Below are positions 1 to 11,267 of a stretch of 64,000 nucleotides of DNA, piece after piece. The notes under the pieces are model-generated. The model did no database searches, was not told where the DNA came from, and saw nothing but the letters and a program-made list of their open reading frames with translations. Each line of letters begins with the position of its first letter. Position 1 is the stretch's first letter. The stretch comes from Gloeopeniophorella convolvens (Eukaryota; Basidiomycota; Agaricomycetes; Russulales), in assembly GCA_022496205.1 (NCBI GenBank), contig WTXD01000001.1, positions 186,001 to 250,000 of the forward strand, given 5' to 3'. Position numbers and translations under genes: made by a program.

Positions 1-1643
1 ACCGGCCCTCAAGAATTCTCGCCTTGATTCTATCTTCGAGACCCGCGACAGTCTCCTCTGTGATGACAGGAATTGCCTTCATGACTCGTTCGAATTCTAG
101 GTCTTCTTCGAGAAGAGAGTTATGCGGGCGGGCGCGGGATGTCGCCTCTCCCATCAAAGTCCAGTCTTTTTTAGAGACGTTTTCAGCTTCTAGAGCCGCA
201 ATCTGCTGTTGAAGCGACGCCTGTCGTTTCTCATGAGTTGATAAGCCTGCCAGTGAGGGTGAGGGTGTCGATGAATGGTTATAAGAACGAGACATACCGT
301 CATCAGGCTCTTCCTCATCGGCAAGGAGGTCATCTTTCAGTCGCTCAATGGTCTGATGACTATCGCCGAACGCGAGATCGTCCTCATCGCTTTCTTCTTC
401 ATCCTGTCCGTCCTCATCGCTGAGCTCCGCGTCCGAATCACCGTCAAGATAACCTTCGGCCTTGTCTACACCCTCGATGTCGCTATCGTCTTCGTCATCG
501 AATGCGTCGCTCGCAAGCTGCAGTGTAGACACAGGAAGCCCCTTGCCCCTAGCTTTGATGGTTTTGACCTTGACCTCATCGTGGAAACGGACTTTCGACG
601 ATACTGCGGCACTAGAACGATCCGACGATTCTTTCCTACCATTTTTCGATGGAGGCACATCGAAGAAGTCGGAATAGCGTGGCTCTGTCCTACCTTCAGG
701 CTCAATTCTCAACAAGGAGGTCGGAGCTCACCAAGATTACCATCGTCTTGCATTTTCCCGTCAACGGGCATGAAGTAGTCGACCTCATCGTCATCTGATC
801 CCTCGTCAGAGTCTTCTCCGAGCGCACCGCTGGAAACGAAGGTAGCTTCTGCTTCCTCAGTCTCCGCGTTGAATTGGGCCAAGTCGAAGAAGCCGTCGTC
901 CAATTCAGAACGGCCTGCGCTCCGTTTTCTGGATGACGAAGAGGATAGCGGAAGGACCCTCTCTTCCCCAACGTCGTCCTCATCGTCAGAGCTCGCGTCC
1001 CGCAGGTTGGCGATTCCTTCCTCAGACGCCTCCTCACCAGATCCTGTGTCTTCGTCTTCCCCCATCTCTGTGTCTTCGTCGCTTCCTCCCGATGGTAAAG
1101 ATGCGTCATCTCCATCTGTGCCCACAGAGTCTTCGTCACCATCTGCTTCTGTGAGTGCGTTCCCAGAGGCTTCTTCGGTGCCATCGAGAGCGTGCTCCAG
1201 CATCTTGCAAATGTGCTGGGCTCGGAGCTCCAGCTGCGCCCATATCTGGTCTTTATCCAATCCATGAACGTAGAGGCTAGATAACGATGTACTTTGAAAG
1301 GTGCTTTTGGACGATGGGGGTGGAGAAGAGCTTCGTTTGCGTTTGCCGCTTGCGGAGGACTGTGAACGCGTCACTGGCGCCTGTGTCGGGTTGAATGAGG
1401 CTAGCAGCGCAGATATATGGGGTTGAGCCTGACCCTCCGAGTTCAAGGCTGTGATGATGCGTAAGACTCGGTCGAAAGTCGTGTGGTAGGGGCCGCACCT
1501 AGGTTGAATGCATACTCAGTAGCTCGGAGAGCAGCGTCCCGGATTGCCGCATCTCCAACAGCAAATGATTCCGGGCTCCCATCTATGAGAGAGGACAATC
1601 GGTGAAACGAGGGGGGTAGCGAGGGCTCTAGGTTGCTGGCCAT
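1..1643 (-). CDS. MPP10: U3 snoRNP protein MPP10 (3' end beyond window)
   Basis: Mpp10 is a scaffold of the U3 snoRNP in the small-subunit processome (nucleolus, 18S rRNA processing). The ATG at 1643 opens a short first exon; an intron near 1447-1502 leads to a long acidic exon. Recognisable family blocks are LDKDQIWAQLELRAQHICKM, FFDLAQFNAETEEAEA, EPRYSDFFDVPP (about 650-690) and, at the window edge, ERVMKAIPVITEE. Long Asp/Glu/Ser-rich tracts between blocks are usual for Mpp10. The reading frame changes near 705-730, which fits a second intron. The C-terminal part lies left of position 1, so the gene is partial here. Upstream is a divergent gene (2206). Family call is firm; exon borders are approximate. 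Confidence 0.9.
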
Positions 1644-2205
1644 GGCGCGTGCGCGTTGTGGAAGTTGTGCTCAGTCCCGCAGAGCAAAATGCACAGAGCC
1701 AAACTCCGGGTGCCACCCGCTGCAATCATTGGCGGCCCGCCCCTGCCGGACCGAAATCGTTGCCCGTCGCCGCTGCGTGTGCGCCTGCACTCCTTTCGCA
1801 CTGCAAACCAGCACTACTATTGTCCAGCTGAGTCGAAAGGTTTCCATTGCAGCGAAGAATGGAACCGACCCTTGTTCTGCTCGGCTATGGATAGACACCC
1901 CCATCGGCTTCAAGGTCCTTGCAGGCCTCCTTGTTCAAAAACAATGCAAATTTCTGAACGAACTTATTGTATTTCGAGCTGTGCACAAGTGCATTATACC
2001 GCAACTTATGTCGCTTCATCTCAACTGGAGGACATTTGCTCCGTCTGGAGGTGCACTTTAAATATCCACTGCTTGACCATCGCCATCCCTTGAGCCCGTA
2101 CCCCCTTTTTTCCGCATCCCGCCCCCTGCTGCTGGCGGCATTCCCTTCATTTTTGCACGACTTACACTTTGATTCATTTACGAAATTCACCCTATAGACA
2201 ACATC
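1644..2205. promoter_or_regulatory. Divergent intergenic region MPP10 / SUR7-like
   Basis: This 562-bp gap separates two divergently transcribed genes and should hold both promoters. A CCAAT box on the minus strand (ATTGG at 1728-1732) lies about 85 bp upstream of the MPP10 ATG. Toward the plus-strand gene there is a pyrimidine-rich stretch around 2090-2165. I see no coding potential: the open frames crossing it are unconserved. Confidence 0.4.
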
Positions 2206-3135
2206 ATGATTGCTGGCCTGTCGAAAGCTGTTACCCTTTACCTCGCCCCTGTTCTCTCCCTGACTTCCCTCGTGCTTCTAATCTTGGCTTATGCGGCACC
2301 TGATATACTTCTCCATGACCAAGTCGCCCTTCTGGTGGTAACGCCATCGCTGGCGTTGACAGACCCGTCAAATTCGTCTCATGGAATCGATGGTCCTACC
2401 CTTTTCTTGGGTGCCTTGGGTACGTGGGCCAAACTCGCCAGAAGTCATCCTGGCTGATTCACGACCCACAGGATCTTGCGCTCGCCCTGGAAAGAAGGGG
2501 ACCCTTACTTGTACTTCTCCTACTTTGTCCCCAAAATACGGTGCGATGGCATGGACTATGTCTTGCAAACGTCACTCACCTCGATATAGACTTGTCCGCG
2601 CTGCCTTCAAATGCGCCAGATCTATTGACTGCTCCGACTGCGACCACGCCCGCATTCATCGCTATCGGAATATGCTTCTCCGCGTTATTCTTCGTCATCT
2701 TCACCTTGATCTCCCTTCGCGCCAACCTCGGGGCAAAGCTTTCTGCCATGCTGGATCGTCCCATGCTCCAGCGTGCATCGGCATGGATTGGACTGTTTGG
2801 TTTCATGACAGGTGAGCAACGTTCGCGGATCTAAATTTCGACTCGAGATCACGGCTGACAGCCGGCCCGCGAAATAAGGATTGACCGCATTCGTAGTCAT
2901 TCGTATGTGGTTCGGGAAAGCTGTTGAAGATTTCAACGATGCTATTTCAAAAGGTGGTGACGGTGCTCCTCACCTTTTCGCCCAGACAAGCAACGGCTTT
3001 ACCAGTGAGTTTCACCTTTGGCTGACTAGATTTCCTTCTTATGCTTGCGCAGTGGTCTGGGTCGCATACGCGTTTTACGCCGTTCCCCTTATTTGCGCTC
3101 TAGCACGACTGCATGTCACTGCCGGCGGGAAGTGA
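2206..3135 (+). CDS. SUR7/PalI-like four-transmembrane protein
   Basis: The spliced product is about 237 residues from four introns (near 2419-2470, 2540-2589, 2811-2878 and 3004-3051). The ATG at 2206 begins immediately with a hydrophobic helix (residues about 8-30). Next comes a luminal or extracellular loop with two cysteines (SCARPGKKGTLTC), then three more helices (about residues 112-138, 158-178, 211-232). This topology, one helix, a Cys-bearing loop, then three helices, is that of the SUR7/PalI (Rim9) family of fungal cortical membrane proteins, which act in eisosome organisation or ambient-pH signalling. I cannot say which branch it belongs to; the call rests on topology and loop pattern, not on a diagnostic motif. 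Confidence 0.6.
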
Positions 3136-3274
3136 ACGATTGTTCGTTTTTCCTGCCAGACAGCTACTATATCTGCCGCCTCAAGTGCTGAGCTGCGGAC
3201 AGTTCTACACGCTGTAGCATACCACCATTATCATCGTACGCATGGACGTTTTCCAGAAGTCTGTCCTCAGTATA

Positions 3275-4070
3275 CTATGGTGTCGTGGGAAATGGTGATC
3301 CACCGGGAAGTGGTGATTTTGAAAGAATGGCATCGCGCACATCAACGACTGCATGTATTGGCTTGAAACTTTTAGTGAAGAATGGCATAGATATAGTCTA
3401 TAAGCGTGTAGAGTTTTGTATCGATTGGATGGATGGATGAAGCAGTAGAAAATGATCATTGTCAGCTAGCCTTGCTTTCCGTATATCAAACCTCCAGGAA
3501 CACAACTTGTAGCGCTCCTGAAACCACCAAACTCCCCACATAGCACAAGATATAAGTCTACAACACCTCTGTAAAGTTATAGCCCTGTGAGATGAGAGGA
3601 ATCTCATAAACAAGAGATCTTCCTCTCATAGCCTGGCTCACCGTGACACGGAGATTCAGGCTCCGGTCGAATCCTGGTTGCGATTGCATCATGTCATCGG
3701 ATGGCGCCTATCAGCCGGCAAGCTCGGCAACCGTGACAGCTTGTGACGCGCTCGATGTTCTCGCTGGGGCTTTGGCCTCGGTTTCGGCTTCATCCTGGCA
3801 CGCTTGAATCTGCACCGAATGTACCATAAACTGGCGCGTCATCCCGCCCGTCGAGAACGCACTGTTCAATTACTCAGTACCATGACAAGAGAGCCGGGGG
3901 CGTTGTAGTAACGCCGATCGCACCACGTCGGAGTTGAAAAATTCAAACTCTGCATACTGATGCACAAGATGCCATAGTATCTGCCTACAAAGTTTGAGAC
4001 CAAGAGGTAACGAGACGAGTGTGATGTCTGGGAAATGGTGAATCATCACCATTTCCCATAATACCATAGT
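3275..4070. mobile_element. Putative TA-flanked MITE (about 796 bp)
   Basis: The left end (3275-3299) reads CTATGGTGTCGTGGGAAATG..., and the right end (4046-4070) is its reverse complement with only 3 differences over 25 bp. Each end is directly bordered by the dinucleotide TA, matching the target-site duplication of Tc1/mariner-type elements. Inside the right end the terminal repeat continues into a local hairpin (GGGAAATGGTGA / TCACCATTTCCC, 4030-4057). The left end carries a second half-copy (GGGAAGTGGTGAT, 3305-3317). No ORF inside resembles a transposase, so it would be non-autonomous. It sits wholly between two genes. Seen: the inverted repeats and TA borders. Inferred: that they bound a transposed unit. 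Confidence 0.6.
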
Positions 4071-4427
4071 ACTATCATCGGATAATTGTCGTCAATGGCT
4101 TCGTCGCGTGCTATGGGGCGGGCTACGCGGATAGAATGTAGGCGAATTGGCGCGTGCCAACGCAGCCGCATGCACCAAATGCGGCATTTGGCGACGGGCG
4201 TTGTCCCTGGCCCTGTCCCTCAGCCACCCGGCTGGGAACTTGCATGGAGAGCTCAGGCTTGGATCCCACCATGACTCAAACGCGGCGCAGACGCGTGCTA
4301 TGAACCTCGAGTTTCTCAGAAACTCTAAGCAGCTCAAGAATGGCGATACTCGTCGCACTGCAAGGAACTCAATTCGAGCTTCCTCTCAACCCTCCCGCCT
4401 GGTAATCGTGTCGTGGGCTGCCACTTC

Positions 4428-4447
4428 ATGTGACACACACACACATG
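4428..4447. repeat. Short CA microsatellite
   Basis: A short run of CA dinucleotides (cacacacacac) lies in the 5' flank of the PL8 lyase gene. It is too short to have an obvious role. Confidence 0.6.
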
Positions 4448-4657
4448 CGTCTACTCCTTCGTGGCTTCTCTTAGTTCTACCAATGGCGACGTGGTTCGCC
4501 ATGATTCGAATATCCTGCGATAGAATGTCCGCACCACAGGCTGCGCGACCGTCAACCTCCGCCCTATGGCCGGTCACCGGTCACCTCGCGACAAGAACTA
4601 TCTATACTTGTAGGCCGTCAGTATCTACCGGCCAGTTCCGCCGAGGATAGAGGGCAG

Positions 4658-4664
4658 TATAAAA
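4658..4664 (+). promoter_or_regulatory. TATA box of PL8 lyase gene
   Basis: TATAAAA lies 37-43 bp upstream of the ATG at 4701. That implies a very short 5' leader. The GH74 gene in this window has the same arrangement, as expected for strongly regulated secreted-enzyme genes. Confidence 0.6.
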
Positions 4665-4700
4665 TACTGCGAGACTTCGACTAGGTGCTGCACTGTGGCC

Positions 4701-7396
4701 ATGAAGCTGCTTAGCATCCTCTCAGCTATCTTGCTTTCCTCTGGCATATACTCAGCTACGGGCACACCCCGCGGTGTTGTGCCTGCCGTGCGGAGCACCA
4801 AAGACACCTCGCAAGATATACAACTCGTTATCCAGCGTAGGCTATCCAATATTGTCGGTGCGGCGACTGGAGCTTCATCTGTCTCTACTTGGTGAGTGCT
4901 TTTCGCCAGCAACGAAGATCTTGGTATTGACATACAGTGGGTACTTGCTGAACCAGGATATCGACGCTTCAGCCAAATGGGACATGGCCAGATCTCGACT
5001 ATACGACTGGGTGTCCCGCCCAGACCGGCAGTTGGCCAGCGGAAAAGCACTGGTCACGTTTGAGTACGACCGCCTATGATTGTGTATGGAGGAATTACAT
5101 TAACCTCCACCCAGCGACACTATCCGCAGCGTGGCACGGGGGTTTTAAGAATGCACTCCAATGGGCTGGCGATGCCTCGCTGCGTGCAGCCATATCCACG
5201 GCAATGGGATTCTGGTTTGAGAACGATTTCCAAAACCCCAGTTGCATCGACTCTGGCGGCACAGATGCATGCCCTTGTGGAACTCCTGGGCTATGGAATA
5301 CCAATTGGTTCTCGAACGTACGCTCCCCTCAATGCATGTGCGACACATGGGCTCGTCTTACCATTCCACACTGTCCATCACAGGTTATAGGGGTACCATC
5401 TTCGGTCGGAGAGAACTGTCTCCTTTTGCAAGGGAGTCTATCTGCTACGGAGATCGGGAACTGCACCCATATGACTAGCCGGTCGTTTAACACTTTCACC
5501 ACGGGTATCAACGGCGTAAGCTCTATCACAGGGGCGAACACCCTGGATATTGCTAGCGTCGGCATCGACTTTGGGTTGTTCAGCGCCAATGAGAGCGTAA
5601 TCGTGGATGCGTTCAACAGGATCCATGAAGAAGTAGTAATCGAGGATGCGGTGAAAGCAGACGGTATACGTGCAGACGGCTCGTTCGGGCAACACGCTGG
5701 ATTGCTCTACAACGGCAACTATGGGAAGGACTAGTACGCTGCGTCCGTTGTTTCCTCCTTTGTTAGCTGAAGCTCGTGCAGTGCCAATGACGTCTTCGAC
5801 TTCGAAATAGAGGCTGCTGGGACAGAATTCCAAGCTACCACCGCATCGAGAGATGCATTCACCATCTTATGGCAGTTTCAGCCTTGGATGATCTTCCGGA
5901 ACACATTGACAAATGTGCTTCACTGGGATTTTGTACGTCTTTTGATCCTGGCTCCTGTTGAGATAAAGAGCAAGCTAATTTGTTGACTACTAGAGCGTTG
6001 TCGGGCGGTTCATCAGTTTACCTGTTACCGATGATCAGTGAGTCCTTCCTCCGAATCGACCCTGCTGCGGCTTATCGGCCGCAGGGCAACGGAGAACCTC
6101 AAAACGAATCTGACCCAGCTGCAAGTCCTAGGAAAGCAGTGGAACTCTAGCGTGCTAACGGATGCGTTCAATCTACTGTCGCTGAACACTTCCGATGCCA
6201 ATTCCGGGGGCCTCGAAGGCAACATCATGTTCTACACCAATGATTACATGGTACGACCTCCGGCCTACCCGGAGACCCGCTTTATGACGCTGGTATAGGT
6301 CCAGCGAGGCTCCGGCTACGTCAGTACGTTGAAGATGTACTCCAAGCGTACTCAGAATACGGAATGCGTTACTTCCCAGAACCCTTTCGGGTTCCACCTC
6401 AGCGACGGCACGCTGTACACTTACCTACAAGGAAACGAATACGAGGACATCTCTGCAGCATGGGACTGGAATCTCATCCCGGGGACCACTGTCGATTACG
6501 GGGCCACACCCCTCAACTGTTCCGGCGCACGGCACACGGGGACTCAATCTCTAGTTGGCGGTGCTTCTGATGGAAGTATCGGGGTCGCTGCCATGCGGTT
6601 CGAGACACCGACGTCGAAAACGCTCAACTGGAGGAAGACCTGGTTTTTCTTGCCAAACGACGTGCAACACGTGATGGTTGCTCGCATCACCTCCTCGACT
6701 GACGCACCGGTCTTCTCTGTTCTCGACCAGAGAAGGCACAGTGGCGAGATCCTTGTGGACGGTGCATCACAGGCCAGCGGGAATTTTTCTGGCGTCGGCA
6801 CCTTATGGCACGGCAGCGTCGGGTATGCTTTCAATAAGACCAATACGGCCACCTCTCTGTCTCTCCAATCCGGACAGAGAACTGGTGACTGGTCAGCCAT
6901 CTCAACGTCGAAGCAACCCCCTGCTACCGTGGATCTGTTTTCGGCTTGGATTAGCCACGAGGATCTCACTGTACCCGTCGACTACACCATCTTCCCCGCG
7001 ACAACACCCAGCTCTTTCCAGTCCAAATTGGCAGCCTCCAAGCTGACCCCGGTCAGAAATGACGGGTCAATCTCTGCAATCCTCGACTCCAATAACGATG
7101 TTGCCATGTTCGTGTTCTGGGAGACCGCAGGAGGAAAGTCAGGGATATCGTCTCTCTCCGGAAGCGCGCCGATCACTGTCACCTCCAATGGCAATGCCGC
7201 AGTCATTGTCCACACGGATACGTGGAGCGTCACGGTTGCTGACCCAACGCAGACCTTGACGACGTTGACCCTCACCTTCACCCTTGGCTCAGGTAATGTT
7301 CCAGCTGGATGGGGGTCTGACACCAACCAGACGATAAGCTTCATACTGCCCACTGGTGGGTTCGCAGGGAGTAGCGTTTCTGGGAATCTTTTTTGA
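4701..7396 (+). CDS. Secreted polysaccharide lyase family 8 (PL8) enzyme
   Basis: PL8 enzymes cleave hyaluronan, chondroitin, xanthan or related uronate-containing polymers by beta-elimination. The product is roughly 780 residues. An N-terminal signal peptide (MKLLSILSAILLSSG...) is followed by the alpha/alpha-toroid part (HWSRL, SAAWHGGFKNALQWAGD, GGTDACPCGTPGLWNTNW). The catalytic signature comes next: Asn in TGANTLD, His and Tyr in DGSFGQHAGLLYNGNYG. The C-terminal beta part starts with MYSKRTQNTECV and DISAAWDWNLIPGTT. About six introns interrupt it. The first runs 4892-4956; using the acceptor at 4956 keeps the frame (TWISTLQPNGTWPDLDYTTG). The true substrate cannot be read from sequence. 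The upstream ATG choice is supported by the signal peptide. Confidence 0.88.
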
Positions 7397-7743
7397 TTGA
7401 CCAAGTTCGCATCGTATATTTTCCTCGTTCCCTGTATGTTTAGCCTCTCTTTGCTCACGAGTCCCGTCCCTGTGTAAGTTCGCTCGATAGATCCCCCTTG
7501 TATGGAAATGTCTGGTCAATTTGCAGCACGTTATGTGGTCCTTTGATCCCATGGTGCACCCGTAGCCCTGTAGGTTTAGTCTGCAAGCTGTGATCACAAA
7601 ATCCGGTCTGAGCCGGGTTGATACCAAAACATTAACGTCATCGGCCTGACGTGCCTTCATCGACGTCGCGCGCGCCGGCGGACCGCACCGCCGCTGGGGC
7701 CGGTGCGAGATCTGATGAGCGCGCTTTGGATCTGGCACTGGCC
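7397..7743. other. Intergenic region PL8 / TTC1-like
   Basis: This 347-bp region holds the 3' end of the lyase transcript and the promoter of the TPR gene. A frame is open from about 7651 into the TPR gene but has no ATG before 7744. I see no TATA box or repeat. Confidence 0.4.
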
Positions 7744-8832
7744 ATGTCTTCACCTCCTCGGGAACCTACGGTCTCTCCTGGGAACGAAGTAGAAACCGCA
7801 GCAGAAGCATCTTCACAGCGGGTCGAAGTTCCAACCGCTGGACGCCATGAGGATTCCATCGATCACACGCAGGTAGTTGATTGCAGATGGACCGCATATA
7901 CGAGGACTCGAACTAAATCGACGGGTGTAGGCGATGCTGAAGGAAGCTGACGAGCTCAAGCAAGAAGGAAATGCACTATTCCGCCTTAACCAGGTAAACG
8001 AAGCACTACAAAGCTATAAAGACGGCCTGGCTCGACTCCCGAAGAAAGTACCACCAAGACCCCCAAGCGCCGAGCAGGAAGGGGCCTCACCTCCGGCGAA
8101 GAGCACCGCCAATACAACCGAAGACATCCCAAAGGAGAACGAATCCATTTGCTCTGCAGAAGTCAAATCTCCGCTGGAGCAGGAGTGCGCGAAAGCTCGG
8201 GCTGTCCTTAATGCGAACATTGGGGCATGTCATGTCAAGCTCGTGAGCATTCACTCCCCGACTCCTGGTGACAAGAAATGCACAGTGACGATCCTTTTAG
8301 GGCGACGACGAACTTGCTGTGAAGGCATGCACCGAAGGTTCTGACTGGATCCCGTCGTCCATCATCGTCAGCGACCTAATAGTATATCCCCAGCCTTGCA
8401 GGACGATCCCACTTATATCAGAGCCTTACAACGGCGGGCACAATGCAATGAGAAGATAGGCTCTTGGCCAGCGCTCTCCGGTGCGAAAGAAGGTGAGTGA
8501 TGCGATAGCTTTGAAACCGCGCCCTGAAGTATTGGAATAGACTACACTAAGCTTCTGACCCTACTACCGCCATCATCTGCCCAAGTAGCAGAGGCGAAAC
8601 GTTCACTTCGCCTGCTTGAGCCGCGCATAGAGGAGGCACAAAAGCGAGAAGTTGGCGAGATGGTAGACAAGCTCAAAGGCCTCGGCAATAATATCCTCGG
8701 TAAGCAGGGACGCACTTGTGTAACTAAAAGCTCCGACACGCCGTCTCCTCAGGGCGATTTGGCCTGTCCACTGACAACTTCAAATTCGAACCGAACGGCC
8801 AGGGAGGCTATTCCATGAATTTCTCCCGATAG
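7744..8832 (+). CDS. TPR protein, TTC1-like
   Basis: TTC1-type proteins are small TPR co-chaperone-like adaptors. The ATG at 7744 starts a Ser/Pro/Glu-rich N-terminus, and an intron (about 7872-7930) joins it to a TPR helix pair (ADELKQEGNALFRLNQVNEA). A charged spacer and a second and third TPR follow (ARAVLNANIGACHVKL; DDPTYIRALQRRAQCNEKIG). The C-terminus, KLKGLGNNILGRFGLSTDNF followed by SMNFSR, is the diagnostic TTC1 tail. Introns split the third repeat and the tail. About 290 residues. The gene converges on IMP1 with a gap of about 107 bp. Confidence 0.82.
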
Positions 8833-8939
8833 TGAAGCCGCGGATCTGGGTCTAGTCTATGTAAGTTGTGGGGTTGCGAAAGATGGTCATACGGTTGAAG
8901 GGGTACACCTATTCGGACGTGAGTATTGGCCTCTGACAA

Positions 8940-9460
8940 TCATGTCAGTCTTACCCTCGCCCAGAGTGTTCCCCGAACTAGAGACAACGGTACCGGTCCA
9001 TAGTCTCGCGAGTCGCGAGAGAGGTCAGCGTTGTCGCCCATTAGCCATATGTGTCCCTTGGGCACCACCGTGTGTTCGGACGAGGGAACTTTGAGGCCGG
9101 TCGGGTCGACACATACAATGTCACCAGGGAGTCCCAATAGCCTCTTGCAAACCAGTCTGCCCGGGGTCAATGGAGATTCGAATGTGACGAGGTCGCCGCG
9201 TTTGAGACTGCCCGGGTTCAGTCGGAACGAGATCTTGTCCTCGATCACAGCTTCACCTGCCTCTGCCATTGTAGGGAGCATAGACGGCCCAGAAACCTGC
9301 TCATGGAATCAGCGGCTGCGTATGACGGGGGAAGGCTGCGCACCAGTTGAATTGACCCTACATAACTGAAGAAGAGGTGGAAAGCGCAGGCGATGTTGGC
9401 GACCTGAGACACGGCATCAGTGACGTGTTGCGAGCAGGACAGCTTGGAGATAGCGGACAT
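8940..9460 (-). CDS. IMP1: Mitochondrial inner membrane protease subunit 1
   Basis: Imp1 is an S26-family serine protease facing the intermembrane space that trims signal sequences from proteins such as cytochrome b2 and Cox2. Exon 1 (start 9460) encodes a short N-terminus with one transmembrane helix (FHLFFSYVGSIQLV). An intron of about 50 nt follows, and exon 2 begins SGPSMLPTM, which contains the catalytic Ser. The catalytic Lys is in VCKRLLGLPGD, and the family box GDNADLSRDSRDYGPVPL follows. At about 155 residues it is compact, as usual for Imp1. The Ser-Lys dyad and the RDSR-YG box make the call firm. Confidence 0.9.
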
Positions 9461-9767
9461 AAAGAGCCCCTACAGCTGGTGCTCTGAAGCGGTGAGGGAA
9501 GCCCCTGCCTTTCATGAGCAGGCCCGACGGACTACACCCGCAGACTGGTCGGGCTTTGGAAGCGAGTCCGAGACCTTGCTCGCGGCCGTCCGCACTCGGC
9601 CAGCCGGAATAGGGCCTCGGCAGGCCGGACCGGGTATCCCTCAACAGTGGGCGCGACAAGCGCGACCTCCGTTTCGTGAGCAAGGCTCAGCCACTTTGAC
9701 TGCCATCGATGCTCAACCTACAGCAAGAATTATAGAAACCAACGCCTCGACGCGCACTACGTACAGG
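9461..9767. promoter_or_regulatory. Divergent intergenic region IMP1 / ELP4
   Basis: This 307-bp gap between divergent genes should hold both promoters. The plus-strand frame is open upstream of the ELP4 ATG at 9768 with no ATG in it until that point, so I treat it as leader. I see no TATA box. Confidence 0.35.
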
Positions 9768-11267
9768 ATGTCTACGTTCAAGAGAAAGGCTACCTCAAAA
9801 GGAAGTGGCCCCTTGCCAGGGACGCGTGCTTCTCCGTTTTCATCTTCCACAGTGTTGACATCGTCAGGCATTGCCTCTCTGGATGATGTCCTGGGCGGCG
9901 GTCTTCCCTTGTCATGCTCCTTACTCACTCTGGCGCCGGACCCTCATTCATCGTACGGGGAACTAGTACAGAAATACTTCATCTCCCAAGGACTTGCGTC
10001 CGGCCAGAAAGTCTGCATCATCGACGATGACCCTGAAGGATTTACCTCCGAATGCATGTGGTCATCAAACGACTCCCCGTCCCTCGCGACTATCCCTACC
10101 GAGGATGATGACGGCGACGAGCCTGACGCTGATGCGAAGGTTGATATTGCCTGGAGATATGAGCATATGAAGCAGTTTCAGACGACTATACCGGCATCTA
10201 AACAGTACGTGGGCAACTCGGTCGATGGCAGTGGGTTTCCAACGTGTTGCAGCACTACAGACGAGTATTGCTCAACATTCGACCTGACTCATAGGATTCC
10301 CAATCACGTTGTCGACCAGGCGGTCAAGTCCTCGCAACTGCTGCTATTGAATTCTTCGACTGACTTGGCTGGGATACTCGGCGCAATCGCACAAGCTTTG
10401 GCTGAGTCCTCGGAGTCCACGTCTAAGCAACCGTCACCTACTCGTATATGCGTTCCGTCACTCGGTTCCCCTGGATGGGGGGACCTTGCTCCCGAGGTAC
10501 GATGTTGCCTTGCGACGCTCGCCTTCTCTTGTAACGTGACGGCTCTGGAAAGGACATCTTGCATTTCGTCTACTCGTTGGGAAATCTTTTGCATCGATAT
10601 CCTCATACGTGTGCCTCGGTCGGGCTGCCGCCCAACGTGTCGGTTGAAGAATGGGGCGGGCCCGGTTGGGTGAACAAGCTTAGTTGGCTTTTTGATGCTT
10701 CTGTGACGCTCGCAGGGTTCAGTGGTGAGAGCCAAGGCTATCGCGCTCATGCAGCATGAATTAATGGTATTGATGTCATCAGCGGACCCATCACTGTTGT
10801 CCACGTTCCCGTCCCATCACGGATTTCTCCATATACACGGGCTGCCGGCTCCTCACAGTCTGGTGTCAGCCAGTGATAGAACGTCGACGTTGCGCGGGCT
10901 GTCGTCCGTGTCTGGGTCGAGCGGCGGCGGAGAGAATAACTTGGCGTTCAAATGCACGCGCAAACGGCTCGTATTTGAGACACTGCATCTGGACGTGGAA
11001 GGAGGGCTGGGAGAACGGAGGACTGGGCCGGCGACGAATGCTATTGCGCTGGAGGAGGGAATGCGCTCGGAAAGGGTGGCATCAGCGTCAGGAAAGCAGT
11101 CGGCGGCGTTTGCGGGAGGAGCCGCGATCGAGATTCAAATAGAAGGAGCGGTGGACACTGGAGCAGGTGTCGTCGGAGGCGCAGACGTACAGGAGGGGGC
11201 GAAGGCGGGGAGGAAGAAGAAAAAGGTTGCATTCCAGTCAGAGCAGCCAGAACTGTATGACTTCTAA
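9768..11267 (+). CDS. ELP4: Elongator complex protein 4
   Basis: Elp4 forms a RecA-like hexamer with Elp5 and Elp6 in the Elongator complex, needed for wobble-uridine tRNA modification. The product begins MSTFKRK, then TSSGIASLDDVLGGGLPLS, the typical Elp4 start of the RecA-like fold. DIAWRYEHMKQF, EYCSTFDLTHRIP, RICVPSLGSPGWGDLAPE and PPNVSVEEWGGPGWVNKLSW follow. The C-terminus (HHGFLHIHGLPAPHSLV, KRLVFETLHLDVEGG) ends in PELYDF. Introns are at about 10205-10252 (48 nt, stop-free and in frame), 10499-10559 and 10724-10780. A low-complexity insertion lies before the C-terminal residues. About 450 residues. Confidence 0.88.

Noticed and set aside
709..1446. Long open plus-strand frames opposite the MPP10 acidic exon.
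   Set aside because: Ser/Pro-rich antisense reading of GAG/GAC/TCx-rich coding sequence; the minus strand has the family motifs.
3640..3690. Possible tRNA B box (GGTCGAATCC) at about 3663.
   Set aside because: One base short of the consensus, no matching A box or acceptor stem, and it lies inside the putative MITE.
4892..4985. Apparent +1 frameshift in the PL8 lyase near 4970.
   Set aside because: It appears only if the acceptor at 4937 is used. The acceptor at 4956 gives TWISTLQPNGTWPDLDYTTG in frame, which fits the family, so the gene is intact here.
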